Source: Sacculina carcini
Taxonomy: Eukaryota > Arthropoda > Thecostraca > Sacculinidae
Assembly (NCBI GenBank): GCA_916048095.2
Contig: OU696574.1
Span: 960,001 to 1,024,000 of the forward strand
Direction of reading: 5' to 3'
Length of the DNA: 64,000 nucleotides
A program made the translations under genes and the position numbers. Below, in pieces: positions 18,319 through 30,591 of this stretch. The notes under the pieces were generated by a model. The model saw only the letters and a list, made by a program, of their open reading frames with translations. It ran no database searches and had not been told where the DNA came from. Numbering within the stretch: the first letter of the stretch is position 1; each line of letters opens with the position of its first letter.

Positions 18319-21300
18319 TCACAACCTATTTATATGACCCATATATTTTCCGCCGTATGGAATCTGCTGTGAGTGTTTCACATCTTCCGAAAATCTGTCA
18401 GCAACGAAATTGTTACTCAAGCCACTCAGTGATTTTCTATTGTACTTTGCGTCATTTTTTGACTCAGTTTCGACAACATCTGTGAAAACATTATCATTGA
18501 ACCCTTCCTTATCAAATCGGCTCTTCTTATTTGAACTGTCATCACTATTCGGTTGAAATGTGGTCACAATAGAATCAGTCGTGCCGTCCACCTTGGAGGT
18601 GCTCTCTTCATCATCTAGGTGCAAACTGTTGGAGAATACGCGATCTCTCGTGTTGAGAGCGTTGAAATATCTCTCATCACTGTGGTCTTGCCGCCATGTG
18701 GTGACGTCATTCTCGTCAGACACGTGGTCCACCCTGTTGATGTGGTCGTAGTCCAGATCGGGCGCATAAGTCGGGTAGTATGTGGCAATGCTCGAATGCT
18801 TGCTCAGACCGATGAACAAACTCTGCCAGTGACGCAGCGGGTCAGACCGGCAGATGGGTCGGGTTTCAGGGCACGGGTAGCGGGTGAGACAGTGCGCAAA
18901 CTTGCGATCGCACGCGCACAACTCCGCGGCGCACCGAGATCGCTCCCTAATCCCTGTCGACACAAGAAAAGGCCAGCAAATATTGACATCATTGTTGTGT
19001 GGCAATCATCACACGAACACGTCATGACGTCACGTCATGACGTCACGATGAATCACACTGGCATTCACATTCGGTCAAACACTAATATTCACTAAAACAC
19101 ATGAAAAATATTAAAAAAGCTCTCTCGGATATAAAAATACAAGCAAATGTGTTATGCTGCGAAGCACAAAACATTTATATTTACAAAAATGGTGTGATAT
19201 TCAATTTAATTGCTCCTTATTAGTCGCTGGGATTGCATGACTCATACACACATGCACACAAATACATACCTACACACACACATACACTGAAGCAATTCAG
19301 ATACCTCACCTTTTGTTTTGTTGTTGACCTGTACATCTGTTCTGTTTGGACTGGATATCCTCTATCATTTAACCTCCCCTCGGACACGGACATGAACGAT
19401 GTGTACCGTATTGGTGTTTCTGTGTGTTTACAAGCGTGCTACACTGATTCTTTTGGTGCTCGTTAACATTTCACTATCCACTCTGTAGCCTACTCATTTT
19501 GTGCGTCTGTGTCTGCATTACTGTATTATTAGCATTGTTGAATATTATAGGCAAGATGAAATGGAACAAGCGCAAATTCTATTTTAGCATTTAGCCCTTA
19601 GTCGCAAATATTATAGATGGGGGAATCCGCACGAACAGTAATGCTGCCGCTAAGAGCACACACTAACATCTGTAAAACACGATTGACACTCACACTGGGA
19701 ACCTCTCAACTGTATTATCTTTACAAAATAAAATGTGTGTTGAACCATGAACGATAGAAAACGCATTAAGTAAACACACACGCACACGCACACGCACACA
19801 CGCACACACGCACACACGCACATACGCACATACGCACACGCACACGCACACGCACATACACACACACGCACATACGCACACACGCACACGCACAAACACA
19901 CGCACGAATAAATACACACATCTATACACAGACAAACACACACTCATGTATACACACATCTATACACAGACAAACACACACTCATGTATACACACACGCA
20001 CACATACCAAACTAAATTAAATGAAAGTAAATTAACATATAAGAAATGTAATCAAAGCAGCCAATACTTGAGAGTGGCCAGTAAGAGGACCAAGCAAATA
20101 ACACTGTTGGAAGCACGAGCTACACTCGCCCCACCTATTCCCGCTTGCTTCACTCTTGCCTGGCGAGCCGCGTCGTCTTCTGTGGAATTTTCACCGATAG
20201 AGGTCTCTGTTGTCGCTGCAATGTCGTCTGTGTCGATCACGCCCCGAGTCACCGACGGACTCGCTGGAGACGCCGACTCGCTGGAGCTTGCGATACCGTG
20301 CAAAAATTTTACCTCGTTGGAGAGCTCTCTGTTGGTTGAGCTTGCCGAATCAGTGACGAACAGCCGATCATCAGACTTCGCCGAACGCTCCTTGCGGTCG
20401 CCGCCAGTCATCGCGTGCCGTAAAGCCAGCAACTTCTGGCTGCTGTAGCCGGTGTGACGCAGCAATTCTCGTGCTGAGGCCGGTGGCAGATGACGAAGGT
20501 GGTCCACTCGGAGCCTGTAACCGTTGTTTGATTGCACCACACGGTAGGCAGCTTGTGGAAGCAGACTCCTCATAGCTACTGGCGGTATGGAGGCCAGTTG
20601 GCGGTCGCTGAGACCGGCTACCACCACGCCCACTGTTTCCACTACCAGCTGGTCCCACAAGTGAGGCGCTCCAAACTCAGCCACCGCCATCTCGGCGAGA
20701 ACGCGCAGTGGTCTAATGTCGTCGCATAAGGCACGCTGGCCAATGATGGCGCTGCTGGCGCGATACAATTGCGGCTGCGTGAAATTGTTGAAGAACAGCT
20801 CGCGGAGCATGTCGCCGTTGAGACCGCAGAGCAGGGAGCCCATAGCGGCAATGTGAGCCGGCTGCGAGTAAAGTCTGACCAAGTTGTTTTGTGGGTCAGT
20901 ACTAACGCGGAGCACATTTTTCACCAAAGTTTTCAGCTCGTCGGCTGCCGCTCCCGGCCACTGCTGACTGCCGAGCACAGACAAAGCGTCTGTCGACACC
21001 TTCCAGCCGTCAGCCGAGTTCCACACTGCCAGCGGTGAAATGTACTTCGATGGCAGGTGTGCGACCAGTCCACCCAGGGTGACAATATGCTCCGACGACA
21101 ATGAGGTGTGTTCAGAAACTAGCATCGGTTTTGCCAGCTGCCACACAACTCGAGGAATTTCCGGGTTCAACCGCCAGTCCAGTTGTCCAAGGTGACCGAG
21201 GCAGCTCCACAGTTCCTCGCGATTATCTCGCATCATAGACTCGAGCTCTTGTCGCGTCACGGCCACAGCCGCTTCGCCCGCCGAACGAAAATCAGCACAA

Positions 21301-24300
21301 CGCAGCACATTCTTCGGCCAGAAATCCACCTGCAATTGTGACTCTTTCAACTTTTCCAGCTGCATTTTCTCCATCATGCGACCAATGGCTTCAGACGCCT
21401 CCTGTTGTATGGAGGTGAAGCTGGTGTTAGCACCAGCGGCGGCAGAAATTGCCATTTGGAGCGTATTGTTGAGCTGTGACACTTGTTGCAACTGTGACGA
21501 TGCAGACGATGGTCGAGTGATGGGCTGCACAGGCGATCCTACCACACCACCGAGCTTGGCCGACTGCCACAACATACTCAAGTTGATAGATGTATCGCCG
21601 AGCCGCTTGCACGCGGCCACAAACGAGAGTCTTTGTCCGCTGGCACCGTCCACCACGTCGACCAGTCTAGTGAAAAGAGATGACAGGTGAGCTTCAAGCG
21701 ACAGTCGCAGTGTTTGACGGTCGACGCTGGCCTGATTGCTGTCGTTCAGCGCAAATACCCAGCCACCGAGACGATAGAGAGTAGTGGAATTCCAGTGGCT
21801 CGGTTGCTTACCGAACGCACGCAGTATCACTGACTGCCACCGGGCATTAGGGCGACATACAAGACGATCGCGAGGCAACCGCAGTGTCATTATCCACTGC
21901 CGGAACGCGTCAGCGTTCACCCGATCAATCACCTGATCATCCACAAAGTGCACTAGCTGATTAAGACTTGATAGCTGTCTAAAACCAATCTGTCGCCCGG
22001 CGTCGTAAGTTTTTATGTCGCTAGTGGTTTCATTGGCGTTGTCGAACGTATTGCGCGTGTTAAAGTCAAGGTCAGCCAGCATCTGTTCGGCAAACCAGCC
22101 GAAATCTTTCGAATCTTGCTGTACGTAGATGTGTTGTAGCAATTGCGGCCATTTTATGCTTGCGATACGTTGCCAGACTATGAGACGTACGGCTTGTCTT
22201 TGATTTGCTAAATACGCTTTCGAAAACAGAGCGAGGATGCATGGTGGGATAGCATAAGCTTCTGCTTTGGACAGTGGACTCAGTAGTACGTCGTTCAATT
22301 TCGACTGGCCGTCAAGTAAAAATTGCACGACATCCTTATTTTCTTGAGATTTAATTGTGTGCTTAAGTCTGAGATACTCAATGATTTTTTGCTTCAGACA
22401 CACACAAAGGTCTAGCGGCATGACATAATCTAGGGCTGTCAGCTGCCGATCTATTTCCTCGGCTATCGGTAAAATATCTAGAGGGTGAATACGAGTCACG
22501 TGATGACAATCTATCTTGCTTAAAAATATCCACGGTCCATAATCATAGAACTTGTTGGTGCGTTTTGGCAGTAAGTTTTCCGACATCCAAGGTCTGCTGG
22601 TGTTGTTAGCTTCGTTGAGCAGATGGTCTAGAATTTTGCTGACAGTTTTGCGCGGAAAACGAGATCCAATGCCAATGTAAGTTTCATATTTCCTATCTGT
22701 TTTCAGCGTTTTCAATGCGTACAGCAAAGGGGGCAATAAGTTTTCAAGGTCAGTTGGGCTCATTATGCGCCACAAGCTCTCACTTCTAACTGCATACCGA
22801 GAAACAGACGACCTGCCTATAGATTCTCGAATAAAACCACGCACAGTGTCTAGTAAAAAGGCCCGTTTACCATCATACATGCTATCGGCAGAATTGGTCA
22901 GAAGCTGAACAACGTGAGGTGTGAGTCCCCCGTTATGTTGAAGACTTGCAAGAGATGCATCTCCCATGCTGGACAGCATGGCTGATGGTACACCGTCCAG
23001 GCACGTGTTGCATCGGCTCACCGGCTGCTGCATGAATAAAGTCATCACAACTCTTAGAGCCAACGGCTCAGCTGAAGCAGAATAGATTGCATTAAGAAGA
23101 TCAACACTAAGTGGAACGTTTTGCTCGTACACCGAGTAGATTTTGTGTAGAGGCAAAGTGAAGAAAAACTTGCCCAATCGATACAAATCACTGCTGGTGA
23201 CATTTTCTGGCAAGTCGCCAAGAACCAGTTGGGCCTGCACAAGCGTGGCAAATGACACCGATTCTTGACTTGTTTTTGTAAACAGCGAGTGAGAAACATC
23301 ATGCAGCTGAGAAGCACGTTCGTGAACCGCTCGAATGTGCCAGGGCTGCAGGTGATGAGATAAACTGCGCAGAGCTGACAGCGGACTCGATTCAAGAAGA
23401 GCATCCAGCACGGGCTGAGCCTGAGCCCGATTGAAACCAATTGAAGTGAGTGAAGTTATCGTGTCTCTTTTTCGCATGATCGGAATACGATCTAATTCGC
23501 TGACAAGTGCTCCAGTGAGAAGAACGGAATTTTTAGCTAGATCGTTTGTTGACCAATCGTAGACTGGACCGATATCAGATTCGACCACTTTCTCGAACCA
23601 CACACGGGAAAAACGGCCAAGGGGAAATTGTGAAAATGTTTGAGAATTATCCAGCCACGTTTGCGAACAGATTCCGACTAATATTTTCAAAGCCATCGAA
23701 GGAGCTTCCAACAACTGCTCTAAGCTTATATAACGCGTCAGTTGGCACAGGCTAGAAACGAAATGCTCGCGAGCTGAATATTTTTTCAACGAATTCAACC
23801 AATGAGAAATAAGGTCGCCTACTAGGAACTTCTTCTCGGCATTAGACATCTTGTTAGACATGCTTTCCATCCGTAATGGATTTGCGCTGTCCGTAATGAC
23901 AGAATTCACGGCGTCAAAGCATGATCCGGTAATGCTAATGTCACCGATATTTTGCTGAATAATTTTAATTAGCTTGTCCGAGTCAACGCGACTAAGCTGG
24001 TCGGCCGTAACCATACGAAAGAACTCATCGGGAATCTCTTTCAGCTCGGACATTGTCAAATTTGAAAGATCAATGCGGAATTGTAATATGTGTGAGACAT
24101 TGTTATCACTTGTGAACAGAGGCAGAATGAACATTGACGCTTCTGACGAGATAGCTGGTATCTTATCCAGCTTCAATTGATTACCTGTGGTGTGTGTTAC
24201 CTGCAAGTATACGGGGCGCCCGTCTGAGGATGATATTTCGTACGCCTTCACTAAAAGTGAGCTTGTTCCAGTTCTCGTGGTATCAAAACGATGTTCTCCA

Positions 24301-26097
24301 ACGGTTCCATTTGAAGCTTCAACATCCATTAATGTGTCATCACCGTCGAACTCAACTTCAGAACCAATATAAGTCGCATCGCTGTTTTTCCTTAGAGGAG
24401 CATCCGATCTGTCTATCACTATTTCGTATCCTTGTGCATACCAGCTGTGTAGCACAGCAGTCAAACGATCCTTGATGATTTGGGTTCGATGTTTGGCGTC
24501 TGATTGGAACGCCTCCTTGATCAGAGCTCGACGCGCCGTTGGCTCAATGAAACGCAACACTTTCTGTAGCTCGGGCTGCAGACGATAATACACCTCCCTC
24601 AACCAAATGGGCTGAGCAACCAGCACGGATGTCATGTCATCTTCGCGAGCCAGGCGTCTAACCGGCTTGCTGGCAAAAATACCGCCAATAGCACCAGATA
24701 AAAAGACCAGAAGCAAGATCAGTAAAATGCGACAGCACCACATGATGGTCACCTTCACACATACACTCAGCAAAACTACAGCACAGGACAGCACAACCAC
24801 ACACCTCCACTGTCTGTCAAATGCAGCAGGAATTATAGCAAGAAGCGACGGCGTGGCAGTCAGCTGTTGAGCCACAAGCAAGCCAGTAAGTAACCATGAA
24901 CGCTGATTGGTTGAACTCAGTGCTTCAGTCAACGCGCCGACCAATGGGAGCTCAGTTCGTCACGTGACAATTCCAGTGTCTTCCAACCGGTTCACCAAAC
25001 CGCTGTTAAGTTCACTGTTCAGCTCAACTATGCTACGCTTTTGTGGCGAATGTAAATGACGACTGCTACACATTTGCGTGTGTTTAGTGTGCACTGTATA
25101 TTAATACGTGCCCAGCTTTGAATTGTATAGCGTGTATGCTCTTTCCATTTCACCTTAACCTAACGGTTAGGTCCTAACCTAACCTTGTTCACCTATTCCA
25201 ACAATAAAAATAAAAATAATAACAATAATGTGAATAATCATAATATAATTTTTCATATCAATACTGAAAATTAAAATATTCAAAAGAATTGTAGTATCAA
25301 TATGAATAATAGAAAACAAAATACATTACAGAGGGGCGATTTTTACGGGATGAGTTAGAGATGGGTTGAGGGTGAGTGAGGACAGGACACTCACGGCACT
25401 TTGGATCGTGGCCGATGCACCTCCACTTGTAGGCAGACGTGTAGTAGGCCAGCCCTAGCGGGTCGCGCGAGCAAGCCACGGCGCGCCAGTAACACAGGTC
25501 GTGTTGGTGACAGCATCTGCAATCATACAGTCATTCAACGAGATTCTATAAGGCTGTTTGCAAGGCCACAAAGCCGTGCGTATCTGAGATCTAATTTAAT
25601 TGAGAACAATCTAAATTGAGATCAATTTAAGAGTCTGATTCATAATCATGTATTTGCCAAACCCAACATAACACAAGCATTCACACACAAAATACCAGAT
25701 AATTTGCAATGTTAGGATGTCTGGGCATAAGAAGCCTGGAGGTTTTTACTGCCCTTTTCCAACATATATAATATACTTTAACATATATAATATATACAAC
25801 TAGCATATATACGTCTAACATATATACATCTGACATATATACATCTAACATATATACATATAACATAATACATATATAATGTTCCCCATCATCGGTAATT
25901 TTATTGCAAGATTCAACCGCAAGAGCATAAATTACACAAGTTTATGCACAGTATATCATAATTAATCGTCTCACCATAAATATAATAATTAAGATAATTT
26001 CTTAAAAAAATTATACCTAGTTTTCAAGTTAAATTCAGGTATTTGAATTCCAGGCACAAAACTAAATTGTTACTCGCGTGTGCTTGAGTCAAAGCGC

Positions 26098-26146
<49 letters not shown>

Positions 26147-27230
26147 CTTACCGAGTTGTTCTTACCGAGTTGTTCGCGCAGGAATGAGTCAGAAACTCGT
26201 GTCTCCTGCCTTCCAGAGATCATAATTTTCTTTGAATTTACTTGTTGTTGGCTGTCCTATTATATTTTGCGGTATTCTATTCCAAAAATCTATACTACGT
26301 TGAGGGAAACTGTACTTCTTTATATCTTTTTTGGCTCTACTTTTTTGAAGACTTAGAGCATGTAAACGTGTGGAACTGGTCGGCTGGAACAGACTGGTAT
26401 TTTGAATATTTTCTTTGCTTGTCATATATCTATATATAGCTATCACATCTCCTCTGACTCTTCTTTCTTCTAGTGTAGAAAGGTTCAATTTTCTCAGTCT
26501 TTCATTGTAGCCTAAATGTCTGGTCTCGTGTGATATTTTTGTAGCTGATCTTTGTACTTTCTCTAGTTTTTCCTTGTGCTTCTGTAAATGCGGACTCCAT
26601 ATTGTGACAGCGTATTCTAGAGATGGTCTAATGATAGCTATTATTAACTTTCTTAACATTTCGGCGTTGATATATGTGAAAGCTGTCTTAATATGTGCAA
26701 TTTTGCAATTTGTCTTTTTGACAATTTCGGATATATGGTTTTCAGGAGACAGCTTGTGATTCATTATTACTCCAAGGTCTTTTTCTTTTTGCGAATCCTG
26801 TAATGGTATATTATTCATGATGTAAGAATAGTTTGGTCTGAATTTACTAGTCCCAAATCGTACAATTCGACATTTGTTTGTATTAAATGACATTTGCCAG
26901 TGATCACTCCACAGTTCCAAATTTTCTATACATGTCTGTAAGTCTACACAATCTTCTAGGCTGCGAATATTTTTTTTGTAGTTTGACATCGTCGGCGAAC
27001 ATGTTCATGTATATGTCTGGCGGCACGACATCCTGAATATCATTTATGTATAAGATGAACATGATCGGCGCCAAGACTGTGCCCTGAGGTACACCACTTT
27101 TCACGTTTCTCCACGAAGATTTGTGCCCTCTCAGACATGTTCTCATTTGCCTGTTTTTCAGAAAATCCGTCATCCATTTTTCCAGTTGTTTGCCAATTTG
27201 TCCGTATTTCACTAGTTTATAGATCAGCTT

Positions 27231-27274
<44 letters not shown>

Positions 27275-28611
27275 ACACTAACTCGTCAATACCATCGACA
27301 GGGAGGCCGGAGCCCTTGAGGCCGCAGTAACAGCCGTATCCCTTGTAGACAACGGGGTTACATCTAGTGGAGCACAACACCATCTCTCCTAGCTGAATCA
27401 CGTTTCTCTTGGTGCGATGCGATCTGCCGCTTGTTCTGCTCTTGTCCACCGCCACCGCCGCTGGAGCCATGCGTCGCGAGATCACACGACCATCAGAGTG
27501 ACTCGCAGAGAACGGCTCCCAGGACGAGGAGTTGCCGTCTGCCTTTGGTTCTTGCTGTGCCGCGTCCAGGTTCCATGTCAGTGACACAAGACTTGGATCG
27601 TTCTCGACGCGGGATCTGCTCCTGTTCTTGTGGTGCACCAACTGCAAGCTGTCCCCGACCAACGGACGATTAAGCTCGGGAGATGTGTTGGTGAATAGTG
27701 ACTTTGCTAGGTCTGAGTGTTCACATACACACATACACACACACACACACACACACCAAAGGGTAAAATTACACTTTGTAAAACCTTGTTTGCACATTGT
27801 CAATTAAGCGATGAAGTGTGTGCATTATTATCGTATAAAAACGTTCGCCAGACAAAATGGAAGCAGAAATTTTTTCGCAATATCATCAAGAAGGTATAAA
27901 AAATACCATTCCTAACAACCTCCGTATAATAGAGTTGTATTAAAAGTTACAATAACAATATTCAACGGTATCTAGCAATGTGTACAGGCATTATCAGCAA
28001 AATGTAATATCAATTCTACTATAATATTGGATTTTCCTTATCCTTTCCACTAACATTGTCCTTTCCTGTAAACTACAAATGTGAATACAACTAGTGAGTA
28101 CAACTGTGAGTACAACTGTGAGTACAACTGTGAGTACAACTGTGAGTACAACTGTGAGTACAACTGTGAGTACAACTGTGAGTACAACTATGAGTACAAC
28201 TGTGAGTACAACTGTGAGTACAACTAGTGAGTACAACTAGTGAGTACAACTAGTGAGTACAACTAGTGAGTACAACTAGTGAGTACAACTGTGAGTACAA
28301 CTAGTGAGTACAACTGTGAGTACACACACAGATACACACAAATACACACAGACTCACATACACACACACAACGGTTAATGTTGGACGCAGCCTTGCCTTT
28401 GGCGACTCGACACACACACATGCACACATACACACAAGCATAAACACATACACACACACACACACATGCACATGCACACACACACACATGCACATGCACA
28501 TGCACACACACACACACACACATACACGGACATACGCATGTGTGAGGTTATGCCGTGTCATTCGCCTGAAGCAGTTTTACCTTGTGTCTGAATGTGTGTG
28601 TGTGTGTGTGT

Positions 28612-28643
<32 letters not shown>

Positions 28644-28731
28644 TTGTGTACCTGTGTGTTTACGTGCTTACGTGTGTGTGTGTGTGAGTGTACGTTTGAG
28701 TGCTTCTCTGTGTGTGTGTGTGTATGCGTAT

Positions 28732-28785
<54 letters not shown>

Positions 28786-30560
28786 GCGTATGAATGATGA
28801 ACGCTAAATGGACGGTCAAATACAACACGCAACCTAGACACGCACATATTTCAACGCGGAAGTAACGATTGAACCGCAGCAGCCATCTGGAATGCACATA
28901 ATTGCATTACCGCCACAAGAAGTTCATTAATATCCAGATTAAACAACAAGAACTTTAAGAATGTCTACTCCATGTTGAAAATTGTTCTTCATTCAATGTT
29001 AAAATTAATTAAATATATTATTATAATAAATATTGTATTATATAAAAATATATTGATGAATATATTTATATATTATTTAAATAATGAATTATTTATATTA
29101 TCCAGAATTTTCGATAAGGTGAGCTATGAGTGTAAAAACGGTTTTTTAATATTACACAAATTTGAGGCAAAAATATTTGGTACATCCGTTTTACATGGAA
29201 CACCCAATTTGCTGTATGATCCAATTAACTGTGAATTAACGTAAATTTACTGTTAATAGACAGATATAAATACATCAAATAAAAACCTACAATGTTATAG
29301 GCGGTTATTATTGTTTTCCTTTAAAAAAAACTGCTCCCATTAAATGTTTAAGTTTTTTACGATATAAAGCAATATATGTGGTGCTGCAGTTTTTCTGAGG
29401 AAAATATTAACGCGATCAAGTCTGCTAATAATAACGTCAATACTGTCTCTCTAATCATATATATTCGTGAAGTAAATAACACATTATTCCGTTTTGCTAA
29501 TCCAAAAAACTATCGTCTTCGCCCACTCTTTATATAGGGGCGATTTTGCGTGTGTGCGTGTGCGTGTGCGTGTACGTGTGCGTGTGCGTGTGCGTGTGCG
29601 TGTGCGTGTGCGTGCGTGTGTGTGTTATTACACGTGCATTTTGACGCTAAACTAGAGCCGATTACAATTATGTGTAGATTTATCTGAGTATGAAAAATCC
29701 CTTTGCATGTCGGTGCAATTAATGCGTACAACCGCTGCAATCTTCCACACATGTACCTGCCCTGATCCAGGCGAAAAATCAGTTGTACGTGTGTGTGTGT
29801 GTGTGTATATGTGTGTGTATGTACATGTGGAGCCATTACCACATGCAGACACACACACACACACACCTGCAGGCTCATTTTCACTGGTCTGGTACCCTGG
29901 TATTAGCCATCTTACTTCCGGACGGGGTTGATTTGACAAGTGAGTAAACTGCACGCCAATGGCTTCCTGCATCGTGAAACCCTCTCTCCCTCTCTCTCTA
30001 TCCTCACTCTATCCCTCTATATGTTTGCTCTCACACTCTCTCCTTGTTCTACCTGTAATGAGTGTATGAGGTGGCACAAGACGGTGTGAAATTGGACGAG
30101 AGAACTGAATAGTGTACCAGGTTGTGGATGGGCTAGGATGCGTTGATTTTTAACTTTTTCTCGGATATTCAGCTCTAGTGTCAAGTTGTGGTAGATGCAG
30201 TTTTTCATGCTGATTCCGAAAATACATGTCTTATTGCAATTGATGAGAAAATATTTCCCGGAAGTAAAGAAGAAAATTCAGTTTTCAATTTGACCTACAC
30301 TATAGTTCTTCCCCAATGTGTTTACACAACGTCATACCAATGAAAAACAGCAAATTATCACCAGTTTCAGCCCCCAAACAAAGTATAATGTATAATAATA
30401 TATTCAAGTATCAAATCCAATATATGTCAATAGAATCGAAACTCAACGAAATCTTGTGCTGATGCGTAGACACAAATGTCTATACACGCGTCAATGTATG
30501 CTTCCCTATGTGAGTATGCTCCGTGAGTATGAACGTGTATGATGACTGTGTGTGTGTGTT

Positions 30561-30591
<31 letters not shown>

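Noticed and set aside
28081-28325. CRISPR-like array
   Set aside because: Units are 12-13 bp with no spacers; it is a eukaryotic minisatellite.
29869-29972. Extra PLA2 exon (phase-1 donor at CCTGCAG|GTGTGT)
   Set aside because: The donor lies in a TG/CA repeat and no pyrimidine-rich acceptor precedes it; the model works without it.
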